Source of the DNA: Rhodobacterales bacterium UBA5972 | GTDB taxonomy: Bacteria; Pseudomonadota; Alphaproteobacteria; Rhodobacterales; Rhodobacteraceae | Length of the DNA: 5,448 nt | Reading direction: 5' to 3' | Assembly: GCA_002430125.1 (NCBI GenBank) | Contig: DJBQ01000071.1 | Location: forward strand, 530-5,977 | In this document: one piece after another, positions 1 through 5,387 of the stretch | Position numbering within the stretch: the first letter of the stretch is position 1 | Layout of the letters: every line of letters begins with the position of its first letter | Notes under the pieces: model-generated | The model's database searches: none | Told to the model about the DNA's origin: nothing | The model's input: the letters and a program-made list of their open reading frames with translations, nothing else | Program-made: the position numbers and the translations under genes

Positions 1-1125
1 AACATGGACGAGTTCGCCATGGGCTCGTCGAACGAAACCTCGGCTTATGGACCGGTTGCCAGTCCTTGGCGGCGTGTTGGCTCGAATGTTAATTTGACGC
101 CGGGCGGGTCTTCGGGTGGATCAGCGGCAGCCGTATCGGGGGATTTGTGTCTGGGGGCAACAGGTACTGATACAGGCGGGTCGATCCGTCAGCCTGCGGC
201 CTTTACTGGCATTGTCGGGGTGAAACCGACTTATGGCCGTTGCTCGCGTTGGGGGATCATTGCCTTTGCGTCTTCGCTGGATCAGGCAGGCCCCTTGACC
301 AAGACGGTCCGGGATTCAGCCATTATGCTGCGCGCGATGTGTGGTCATGACCCAAAGGACAGCACCAGCGCCGATCTGGCCGTACCGGATTTCGAGGCAG
401 CGCTGAGCGGCGATATTCGCGGCAAGAAGATCGGCATCCCCAAGGAATACCGGATGGACGGGATGCCGGAAGAGATCGAAAAGCTGTGGGCGGACGGTGC
501 TGAAATGATGCGTGATGCCGGAGCTGAAATTGTTGATATCAGTCTGCCGCATACGAAATACGCGTTGCCTGCCTATTATGTGATCGCGCCAGCGGAGGCA
601 TCAAGCAACCTCGCGCGTTATGACGGGGTGCGCTATGGCCACCGGGCCAAGCTGCAAAAGGGTGACGGGATCACCGAAATGTATGAACGCACCCGCGCAG
701 AAGGGTTTGGGCACGAAGTACAGCGCCGCGTGATGATCGGAGCCTATGTGTTGTCGGCCGGGTTTTACGACGCGTATTATCGCCGGGCCCAGCGGGTGCG
801 CACCTTGATCAAGCAAGACTTTGAGACAGTTTTTGCGGCCGGTATCGACGCGATCCTGACGCCCGCAACGCCATCTGCGGCCTTTGGGCTGGGTGAGATG
901 GCGGATGTTGATCCGGTTCAGATGTATCTGAACGACGTCTTCACGGTAACGGTCAATCTGGCTGGATTGCCGGGGATTTCGGTGCCGACGGGGCTGGATA
1001 AAGACGGCTTGCCATTGGGTTTGCAGTTGATCGGTCGCCCTTGGGAAGAAGCGGATATGCTAAATTCCGCTTATGCCTTGGAGCGGGCGGCCGGGTTTGT
1101 TTCAAAACCGGCTAAATGGTGGTAA
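1..1125 (+). CDS. gatA: Glutamyl-tRNA(Gln)/aspartyl-tRNA(Asn) amidotransferase subunit A, 5'-truncated by window edge
   Basis: Cytoplasmic amidase subunit of the GatCAB complex. It releases ammonia from glutamine so that GatB can convert misacylated Glu-tRNA(Gln) (or Asp-tRNA(Asn)) to the amidated form. The reading frame is open from base 1 (AAC, then [13 protein letters not shown]), and the first ATG at 4 is internal, not a start. 374 residues are visible against about 490 in the family, so roughly 120 N-terminal residues, including the catalytic lysine, lie upstream. The amidase signature is intact: [14 protein letters not shown] contains the cis-serine (codon 109-111) and [10 protein letters not shown] the nucleophilic serine (codon 181-183). 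They are 24 residues apart, as in characterised GatA (S154/S178 in Staphylococcus aureus numbering). The C terminus carries the usual [13 protein letters not shown] and [13 protein letters not shown] blocks and ends normally at TAA. No frameshift is seen. gatC and gatB are not in the window. Identification is very secure; whether the complex serves Gln, Asn or both cannot be told. Confidence 0.97.
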   Translation, partial: NMDEFAMGSSNETSAYGPVASPWRRVGSNVNLTPGGSSGGSAAAVSGDLCLGATGTDTGGSIRQPAAFTGIVGVKPTYGRCSRWGIIAFASSLDQAGPLTKTVRDSAIMLRAMCGHDPKDSTSADLAVPDFEAALSGDIRGKKIGIPKEYRMDGMPEEIEKLWADGAEMMRDAGAEIVDISLPHTKYALPAYYVIAPAEASSNLARYDGVRYGHRAKLQKGDGITEMYERTRAEGFGHEVQRRVMIGAYVLSAGFYDAYYRRAQRVRTLIKQDFETVFAAGIDAILTPATPSAAFGLGEMADVDPVQMYLNDVFTVTVNLAGLPGISVPTGLDKDGLPLGLQLIGRPWEEADMLNSAYALERAAGFVSKPAKWW

Positions 1126-1159
1126 GAGGCTGAAATTATTTTCTTTCTGGGGTAATGCT

Positions 1160-1735
1160 ATGCGTTTGGTTGTTTCCGTTTTGATGCTTTTGGCGCTTGT
1201 CGCGTGCGAAACCAATGTGCCCAGCGAAAGCGTTTCCGACAAATCACCGACCCAAACCGAGACAGTGATGGTTGATCCTGATGCCGATCCTGTTGTGGCG
1301 GCCGAGGACGCTGCGAAAGAAGAAATCAAGGTTGTGATCAACAATGACAACCCAACGATTTCCACAACGCAAGACTTCAAGTCGTTGAAAGAACAGGAAA
1401 CCATTGAAAGCGACAAGGCACGCCTGAAGGCGCAGCGCGAGAAATTCGTGACGATCGCGCCAACAGCTTTGCCGACACGGTCAAACTCGGCCAACGTGGC
1501 AGCATTTGCGTTGCAAACGAAAAACAACGTTGGCGAAATGCTGTATTCCAGGGGGGACGAGCTGGGCGTGGTGGCAGCCTCGCAAGCCTGTTCACGGTTT
1601 CGTTTGCCAGATGATGCGCAAGCGTCGTTTTTGCGTTCTGGTGGGCCGTCGGGCGATCCGGGCAATTTGGATCCGGATGGCGATGGGTTTGCCTGTGACT
1701 GGTCGCCTGAAACTTATCGCAAATTGTTAAAGTGA
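1160..1735 (+). CDS. Putative lipoprotein with C-terminal Excalibur-type calcium-binding motif
   Basis: 191-residue protein of unknown function. The start at ATG 1160 is chosen because it opens directly into a lipoprotein signal peptide: MR, a hydrophobic stretch LVVSVLMLLA, then the lipobox L13-V14-A15-C16, so Cys16 is the likely lipidated residue. An upstream in-frame ATG (1073) would put 29 extra residues before the signal and overlap gatA. Residues 17-60 are acidic, Ser/Thr-rich and probably disordered. A middle block around TISTTQDFKSLKEQETIESD and TALPTR looks like a conserved family region. The C terminus (about 141-188) resembles an Excalibur domain, with D171, D173 and D175 in LDPDGDGFACDW, and C144/C179 that could pair in a disulfide. 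Similar proteins are, from memory, widespread and uncharacterised in Rhodobacteraceae. It lies 34 nt after gatA and 10 nt before the amidase gene, so co-transcription with the latter is likely. A GG-rich site (CTGGGG) sits just upstream. Calcium binding is inferred from the motif only. Confidence 0.85.
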   Translation: MRLVVSVLMLLALVACETNVPSESVSDKSPTQTETVMVDPDADPVVAAEDAAKEEIKVVINNDNPTISTTQDFKSLKEQETIESDKARLKAQREKFVTIAPTALPTRSNSANVAAFALQTKNNVGEMLYSRGDELGVVAASQACSRFRLPDDAQASFLRSGGPSGDPGNLDPDGDGFACDWSPETYRKLLK

Positions 1736-1745
1736 TCGGGGCGGG

Positions 1746-2441
1746 GTGACGGTTCAGTTGATCCAGCACCCGTCGCCGAATTTCGGCGCACGTCGGCACG
1801 GCGGGCAGCCCGATATGGTGGTTTTGCATCATACTGCTATGCTGACCTGCGCGGCGGCGCTTGAGCGCCTGTGTGACCCTGTGGCGGAAGTCTCGGCGCA
1901 TTATCTGATTTCAGAAACCGGCGAGGTTTATCAGTTGGTTGCGGACGATCAGCGGGCCTGGCATGCTGGGTCAGGGGCATGGGGCAATGTGCGCGATGTC
2001 AACTCGCATTCCATCGGGATTGAACTGGCAAATCCCGGACCTCTGGATGCTGCGCCGCCATTTCCCGAGCCGCAAATGGTGGCTCTTGAACAGGTGTTGG
2101 CGGATATTCTGCGCCGTTGGCATATTCCACTGGCACGGGTCATTGCCCATTCCGATATGGCGCCGTGCCGGAAATCTGACCCCGGTGAAGTCTTTGACTG
2201 GCGGCGGCTGGCCTTGAACGAGCTGTCGGTTTGGCCGCAACCAACAAAGATGGGCGACTTTTTGACCGATGCCGCGACGTTTGGGTATTGTCTGCAAGAC
2301 GCGCCAGAGGAAGCCATCCTTGCAGCCTTTCGCCTGCGGTTTCGGCCCGGTGCAGTCGGCCCGCTTACAGATGCCGAGCGCGCCATGATGCACGATCTTG
2401 CCACGCGCTTTGCCGTTGACCTGTCAATCGGCAACGCCTAG
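1746..2441 (+). CDS. N-acetylmuramoyl-L-alanine amidase (AmpD/AmiD class, Amidase_2 fold)
   Basis: Zinc amidase expected to cut the bond between N-acetylmuramic acid (or its anhydro form) and L-alanine of peptidoglycan fragments. The 231-residue protein has the expected active site: H28 in VVLHHTAM, E93 in SIGIELANPG, H135 and D145 as further zinc ligands and K143, all within HSDMAPCRKSDPG. The spacing H-8-K-2-D matches E. coli AmpD (H154, K162, D164). Residues about 160-231, including FGYCLQDAPEEAILAAFRLRFRPG, look like the small helical C-terminal extension found in AmiD-type enzymes. No signal peptide or lipobox is visible, so a cytoplasmic peptidoglycan-recycling role (AmpD-like) fits better than AmiD's outer-membrane location. 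The start is GTG at 1746, preceded by a G-rich stretch; the next in-frame Met (M24) would delete part of the fold. The gene begins 10 nt after the lipoprotein stop, and its end overlaps the putative rnpB promoter. The class is secure; AmpD versus AmiD function is not resolved. Confidence 0.93.
   Translation: MTVQLIQHPSPNFGARRHGGQPDMVVLHHTAMLTCAAALERLCDPVAEVSAHYLISETGEVYQLVADDQRAWHAGSGAWGNVRDVNSHSIGIELANPGPLDAAPPFPEPQMVALEQVLADILRRWHIPLARVIAHSDMAPCRKSDPGEVFDWRRLALNELSVWPQPTKMGDFLTDAATFGYCLQDAPEEAILAAFRLRFRPGAVGPLTDAERAMMHDLATRFAVDLSIGNA
2410..2434. repeat. Imperfect inverted repeat at amidase 3' end, overlapping rnpB -35
   Basis: Left arm TTGCCGTTGAC (2410-2420), centre CT, right arm GTCAATCGGCAA (2423-2434). 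The 11 positions pair perfectly except for one bulged T at 2428. It lies within the last codons of the amidase gene and contains the TTGAC of the proposed rnpB -35. No T tract follows, so it is not a typical intrinsic terminator. It could be an operator, an mRNA 3' end hairpin, or chance. Confidence 0.6.
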
Positions 2442-2444
2442 ATG
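2416..2444 (+). promoter_or_regulatory. Putative sigma-70 promoter for rnpB, inside the amidase coding end
   Basis: TTGACC (2416-2421), a 17-nt spacer, then TAGATG (2439-2444), which includes the amidase stop codon. The -10 matches TATAAT at only 3 of 6 positions, but the -35 is strong, as is common in alphaproteobacteria. A transcript starting about 7 nt after the -10 (near 2450) would begin at the 5' strand of the RNase P P1 helix, which supports the placement. rnpB is normally transcribed on its own and there is no intergenic room for a promoter. Confidence 0.5.
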
Positions 2445-2446
2445 CA

Positions 2447-2848
2447 GGTTGCGCGGACGGCTGGATGATCGCGTGTGTCTTAGGGTACGCGAGGAAAGTC
2501 CGGACTCCATGAAGAAACGGTGCCGGGTAACGCCCGGCCGGGGAAACCCGAGGGAAAGCGCCACAGAGAACAGACTACCGCGCTTGCGCGGCAAAGGTGA
2601 AAAGGTGGGGTAAGAGCCCACCGGTGGGCTGGTAACAGCCCGCGCATGGCAAGCCCCACCGGGAGCAATGCCGAATAGGGATGTCATGGCGGGTTGATCC
2701 TTTGGGATATCACCGCCGGGCCTCTTCTGCCCAGACATCCGGGTAGGCAGCTTGATCCTGCGGGTAATCGCAGGACCAGAGGAATGGTCATCCAGAGGGG
2801 CGCAAGCCCTTTGGACAGAATCCGGCTTATAGGCCGTCCGCGCAATTT
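2447..2848 (+). ncRNA. rnpB: RNase P RNA, bacterial type A (alphaproteobacterial)
   Basis: Catalytic RNA that removes 5' leaders from precursor tRNAs. The ends are set by helix P1: TTGCGCGGACGG (2449-2460) pairs perfectly with CCGTCCGCGCAA (2834-2845), with wobble and A-T extension to about 2447/2848, giving about 400 nt. Universally conserved blocks are present: GAGGAAAGTCCGGACTCC (2491-2508, 5' strand of P4), ACAGAGAACAGACTACCGC (2563-2581), GGTAAGAGCCCACCGG (2609-2624) and GGACAGAATCCGGCTTAT (2813-2830, 3' strand of P4). GGGTAGGCAGCTTGA (2741-2755) fits the L15 loop that contacts the tRNA CCA end. A P18-like hairpin TCCTGCGG/TCGCAGGA with a GTAA tetraloop lies at 2756-2775. The 5' end is about 5 nt past the amidase stop, so the promoter must lie in that gene. 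No clear terminator follows. Open frames across this region are artefacts. Exact mature ends are uncertain by a few bases. Confidence 0.97.
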
Positions 2849-2854
2849 CCTTGC

Positions 2855-2884
2855 TTGACAATTGCCCTGCGTCGATTTGATAGT
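2855..2884 (+). promoter_or_regulatory. Putative sigma-70 promoter for the chr operon
   Basis: TTGACA (2855-2860, perfect -35), an 18-nt spacer, then GATAGT (2879-2884, 4 of 6 to TATAAT). It begins about 7 nt after the inferred end of rnpB and would give a leader of about 75 nt before the ATG at 2966. The -35 hexamer is convincing; the spacer and -10 are less so. Confidence 0.5.
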
Positions 2885-2892
2885 TGGCGTAA

Positions 2893-2910
2893 GGGGTGCG
2901 CGAATACCCC
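2893..2910 (+). promoter_or_regulatory. Hairpin in chr operon leader, next to the predicted transcription start
   Basis: GGGGT (2893-2897) pairs with ACCCC (2906-2910) around GCGCGAAT, with a possible extra G-T pair. It sits at or just after the predicted start (about 2891). There is no T tract, so it is not a usual terminator. It could be an operator half-site pair or a 5' mRNA stabilising hairpin; function is unknown. Confidence 0.35.
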
Positions 2911-2931
2911 GTGAGGCCAAGGCCCAAATTC

Positions 2932-2963
2932 GCATCCAACCGGAAAACATGATCGGAGGATGC
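2932..2963 (+). promoter_or_regulatory. Possible hairpin covering the ribosome-binding site of the rhodanese-ChrB gene
   Basis: GCATCC (2932-2937) is complementary to GGATGC (2958-2963). Inside it, CCGG (2940-2943) can pair with TCGG (2953-2956). Together they would occlude GGAGG (2955-2959) and extend towards the start codon at 2966. This is seen by hand only; folding energy was not computed. Confidence 0.35.
2955..2959 (+). promoter_or_regulatory. Shine-Dalgarno site deciding the rhodanese-ChrB start
   Basis: GGAGG ends 6 nt before ATG 2966, which is ideal spacing. The in-frame ATG at 2960 directly abuts the site (no spacing) and is an unlikely start, so the protein begins MPSYNEIT. Confidence 0.8.
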
Positions 2964-2965
2964 AA

Positions 2966-3784
2966 ATGCCATCTTACAATGAAATCACCGCCCAACAGCT
3001 TTTTCGCCTGATCGGTACGCCGGATGCGCCGGTTATTATTGATGTGCGCGACGACGAGGACTTCGCCAATGACCCACGTATGATCCCGACAGCAAAGCGG
3101 TATGATTACCGCACTGCGCGCGATTGGGTGGGTGGTTTTGCCGGGCAACGGGTTGTTGCCACCTGTCAAAAGGGGTTGAAGCTGTCACATGGTGTGGCCG
3201 CGATGCTGCGGGCTTTGGGTGTATCGGCTGAGAATCTTGAGGGCGGCCATCTGGGATGGATTGCCGCCGGTTTGCCCTTGGTGCCGGTTGGTGTTGTGCC
3301 CAGATCTGACGGTGGCTCGGTTTGGGTGACGCGGCACCGGCCAAAGATCGACCGCATTGCCTGCCCGTGGCTGGTGCTGCGGTTTGTTGATCCGGCGGCG
3401 CGATTTCTGTTTGTGGCACCGTCCGAAGTTATGGCTGTGGCCGAAAAATTTGGGGCAATCCCGTTTGATGTTGAAGGCGTGCGGTTTTCGCATGTTGGCG
3501 ATCAGTGCAGCTTTGACACGATGCTCGAGGCATTTGGTCTTGAAACCGAGGCGTTACAAAGGCTGGCAACCGTGGTGCGCGGGGCCGATACCAATCGGGC
3601 AGATCTGGCCCCGCAGGCGGCGGGCTTGCTGGCGGTCTCAGTCGGCCTGTCACGGATGTACCGCGATGACACTGCCCAGCTTGCGGCAGGTTTACCGCTT
3701 TATGACGCGCTCTATCGTTGGGCGCGTGACGGATATGATGAAAGTCACGACTGGCCGAGTGCAGGGACGCGGGGCGGGCAATGA
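2966..3784 (+). CDS. Rhodanese-like sulfurtransferase fused to ChrB-type chromate resistance domain
   Basis: 272-residue, probably cytoplasmic protein; no signal peptide or membrane segment is seen. Residues about 1-108 form a rhodanese domain: VIIDVRDDEDF near 23-33, candidate catalytic Cys67 in CQKGLKLSHG, and the typical LEGGHLGW at 91-98. The active-site loop is CxxGxK where many rhodaneses have CxxGxR. Residues about 118-264 match the C-terminal domain of ChrB: WVTRHRPKIDRIACPWL, GVRFSHVGDQCSFD, VRGADTNRADLAPQAAGLLA and YDALYRWAR. Classical ChrB proteins regulate chromate efflux operons; here a sulfurtransferase domain occupies the N terminus, so a direct role in chromate or sulfur-oxyanion handling is possible as well as regulation. 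The stop overlaps the chrA start (ATGA), so the two are translationally coupled. The family call is firm (it corresponds to proteins annotated as sulfurtransferase/chromate resistance protein); the biochemical role is inferred. Confidence 0.9.
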   Translation: MPSYNEITAQQLFRLIGTPDAPVIIDVRDDEDFANDPRMIPTAKRYDYRTARDWVGGFAGQRVVATCQKGLKLSHGVAAMLRALGVSAENLEGGHLGWIAAGLPLVPVGVVPRSDGGSVWVTRHRPKIDRIACPWLVLRFVDPAARFLFVAPSEVMAVAEKFGAIPFDVEGVRFSHVGDQCSFDTMLEAFGLETEALQRLATVVRGADTNRADLAPQAAGLLAVSVGLSRMYRDDTAQLAAGLPLYDALYRWARDGYDESHDWPSAGTRGGQ

Positions 3785-5055
3785 ACGGGCATAATCCAAC
3801 CATCCGAATGGCCGAGCTTTTTCGGGTATATCTGCGGATCGGGCTGCTGTCATTCGGCGGCCCGGCCGGCCAAATCGCCTTGATGCACCGCGAAATTGTT
3901 GAAGAACGCGGTTGGCTGAGTGAAGAAGATTACCTGAACGCGCTAAGCTTTTGCATGCTTTTGCCGGGGCCCGAGGCGATGCAACTGGCCACCTATTCCG
4001 GCTGGCGTTTGCGCGGCGTGGCGGGCGGTTTGATCGCCGGGTTGCTGTTCGTCATCCCCGGCGCGCTACTCATTCTGGCACTTGCCACCCTTTATGCCAG
4101 TTTTGGCGCGGTTGGCTGGGTCGATGCACTGTTTGTCGGTGTGAAAGCGGCAGTTGTGGTGATCGTAATCGAGGCGCTGCTGAAAGTGTCGAAACGCGCC
4201 CTTAAGCGCCGGGATCATTGGGGGATTGCCGCGGTTGCTTTTGTGGCGATTTTCTTTTTCAATCTGCCGTTTCCATTGTTGGTGGCAGCTGCGGCGGCGT
4301 TTGGGTTTTTGACTGCCAGCAAGGATGTTATCGCGGAACAATCATTCGAACCCATTCGGTTCAGACAGACCATGGGAACGGTGGTTTTGTGGCTGGCAAT
4401 TTGGTGGCTGCCACTCGCGGCCCTTGCCTTGGTCGCGCCGAACTCGGTGCTGGTGGCAATCGGTCTGTTCTTTGCCAAGCTGGCGGTTGTGACCTTTGGC
4501 GGGGCTTACGCGGTGTTGGCGTATATGGCGCAGCAGGTGGTCGAGATGCATCATTGGTTGGATGCCGGGCAAATGATTGACGGTCTGGGGCTGGCGGAAA
4601 CCACGCCGGGGCCGTTGATTTTGGTGACCGAGTTCGTTGGCTTTCTGGCAGCCTTTGGTCACGGGGGGTTTTGGCTTGGCGTTGCCGGTGCCATTGTCGC
4701 GCTTTGGATGACCTTCGCGCCGTGTTTTCTGTGGATATTCGCCGGTGCGCCTTACATCAGCCGGTTGTCGTCGCAGCCCAGATTGCGCAATTCATTGACG
4801 GCGGTGACAGCCAGTGTGGTTGGGGTGATCCTGAACCTGACGCTGTGGTTTGCGCTGCATGTTCTGTTTGCTGACGTCACGCGCATGAAGACCCGTTGGC
4901 TGGTGCTGTGGCAACCCGAAATGGCATCCATCAACCTTGTCGCAGTTGGGCTCACCGGCTTGGCAGCCGTCATGTTGCTGTGGCTGCACTGGGGCTTGGG
5001 GCGCGTTTTGCTGATATGTGCGCTGGCCGGGTGGGGGGCGTCAATTCTAGTTTGA
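3781..5055 (+). CDS. chrA: Chromate efflux transporter ChrA, CHR superfamily, two-domain form
   Basis: Inner-membrane transporter of the CHR family, which expels chromate from the cytoplasm. The 424-residue protein shows the internal duplication of long-chain CHR proteins. The N-terminal half has F25-G-G-P28 followed by a charged loop and LLPGPEAMQLATY (60-72); the C-terminal half repeats this as F239-G-G-A with YAVLAYMAQQ and TTPGPLILV (274-282). Around ten hydrophobic segments are visible, for example near residues 84-106, 113-134, 147-177, 199-245, 278-320, 343-362 and 405-423. Length fits the usual 390-450. The start ATG overlaps the upstream stop by 4 nt, with a weak G-rich site (GGGGCGGG) inside the upstream gene, suggesting expression depends on translation of its partner. 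No convincing terminator follows. Substrate is inferred from the family; sulfate-analogue oxyanions cannot be excluded. Confidence 0.95.
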   Translation: MNGHNPTIRMAELFRVYLRIGLLSFGGPAGQIALMHREIVEERGWLSEEDYLNALSFCMLLPGPEAMQLATYSGWRLRGVAGGLIAGLLFVIPGALLILALATLYASFGAVGWVDALFVGVKAAVVVIVIEALLKVSKRALKRRDHWGIAAVAFVAIFFFNLPFPLLVAAAAAFGFLTASKDVIAEQSFEPIRFRQTMGTVVLWLAIWWLPLAALALVAPNSVLVAIGLFFAKLAVVTFGGAYAVLAYMAQQVVEMHHWLDAGQMIDGLGLAETTPGPLILVTEFVGFLAAFGHGGFWLGVAGAIVALWMTFAPCFLWIFAGAPYISRLSSQPRLRNSLTAVTASVVGVILNLTLWFALHVLFADVTRMKTRWLVLWQPEMASINLVAVGLTGLAAVMLLWLHWGLGRVLLICALAGWGASILV

Positions 5056-5073
5056 TCGCGTGCTGCTTTGCGG

Positions 5074-5101
5074 TTGACTCGGGCAGCAGATGGCTTAAAA
5101 G
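5074..5101 (+). promoter_or_regulatory. Putative sigma-70 promoter for rpmG
   Basis: TTGACT (5074-5079), a 16-nt spacer, then TAAAAG (5096-5101, 4 of 6 to TATAAT). It lies in the 111-nt gap after chrA and would give a leader of about 60 nt. A housekeeping ribosomal gene behind a resistance operon is expected to have its own promoter, and this is the best candidate. Confidence 0.55.
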
Positions 5102-5120
5102 GCAGGCTTCAGATTCATGA

Positions 5121-5151
5121 GGCGGCGCATGTCCGCCAGGCGGGGAACCGC
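5121..5151 (+). promoter_or_regulatory. Two tandem hairpins in the rpmG leader
   Basis: GGCGG (5121-5125) pairs with CCGCC (5133-5137). GCGG (5140-5143) pairs with CCGC (5148-5151) around a GGAA loop of the GNRA type. The second hairpin ends 3 nt before the Shine-Dalgarno AGGAG. They may influence translation of L33, but this is only an inference from base pairing. Confidence 0.35.
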
Positions 5152-5154
5152 GAC

Positions 5155-5159
5155 AGGAG
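5155..5159 (+). promoter_or_regulatory. Shine-Dalgarno site of rpmG
   Basis: AGGAG lies 7 nt before ATG 5167. This confirms the MAKPTT start over an in-frame upstream ATG at 5068, which precedes the promoter. Confidence 0.85.
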
Positions 5160-5166
5160 ACAGACT

Positions 5167-5334
5167 ATGGCGAAGCCAACCACGATTAAGATACGCCTGA
5201 ATTCAACCGCGGATACCGGCCACTTTTATGTGACCAAGAAAAACGCGCGTACCATGACCGAAAAGATGTCGGTCAAGAAATACGACCCGGTTGTGCGCAA
5301 GCATGTTGAATACAAAGAAGGTAAGATCAAGTAA
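5167..5334 (+). CDS. rpmG: 50S ribosomal protein L33 (bL33)
   Basis: 55-residue basic protein of the large ribosomal subunit, located near the tRNA exit region. The sequence [18 protein letters not shown], then HFYVTKKN and [18 protein letters not shown], is a full-length match to the family. It contains no cysteine, so it is the zinc-independent form lacking the CxxC pairs. It has its own putative promoter, a leader with two hairpins, a good ribosome-binding site and a strong terminator 24 nt after the stop, so it looks like a single-gene transcript. rpmB (L28), its partner in E. coli, is not adjacent here. Confidence 0.97.
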   Translation: MAKPTTIKIRLNSTADTGHFYVTKKNARTMTEKMSVKKYDPVVRKHVEYKEGKIK

Positions 5335-5358
5335 TATCCTGCCTTTGTTGCAATTCTG

Positions 5359-5387
5359 AAAAGCGGCCTTTTGGGGCCGCTTTTTTT
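5359..5387. terminator. Bidirectional intrinsic terminator between rpmG and the convergent minus-strand gene
   Basis: AAAAGCGGCC (5359-5368) pairs with GGCCGCTTTT (5375-5384) over a 6-nt loop TTTTGG, and the T run continues to 5387. The 10-bp stem and T tract make a textbook terminator for rpmG. The A run on the left arm gives a short U tract on the opposite strand, so it could also stop the minus-strand transcript. Confidence 0.93.

Noticed and set aside
1091..1111. Hairpin CCGGGTTTG/CAAAACCGG at the end of gatA as a terminator
   Set aside because: It lies before the stop codon, has a G-A mismatch and is not followed by a T tract; the pairing may be chance in coding sequence.
1073..1159. 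Upstream in-frame start adding 29 residues to the lipoprotein gene
   Set aside because: It would bury the lipoprotein signal peptide internally and overlap gatA by about 50 nt; ATG 1160 opens straight into the signal.
1102..1665. 187-codon open frame on the minus strand
   Set aside because: Antisense shadow of the lipoprotein gene; low-complexity composition, no recognisable domain, no ribosome-binding context.
1949..2434. Minus-strand open frames antisense to the amidase
   Set aside because: Arginine/serine-rich shadow translations of a well-supported gene with catalytic residues on the plus strand.
2398..2972. Open frames on both strands across the RNase P RNA
   Set aside because: The region is a structured RNA with conserved blocks and a 12-bp P1 helix; the peptides have no protein-like features.
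2949..3011. Short upstream open frame starting ATG 2949 overlapping the rhodanese-ChrB start
   Set aside because: About 20 codons, no Shine-Dalgarno site of its own, and likely incidental.
5061..5088. TGCTGC/GCAGCA inverted repeat as a chrA terminator
   Set aside because: The loop is 16 nt, there is no T tract, and it overlaps the -35 of the rpmG promoter.
5068..5166. N-terminal extension of L33 from ATG 5068
   Set aside because: L33 proteins begin at MAK; the extension would span the promoter and leader, and the good ribosome-binding site fits ATG 5167.
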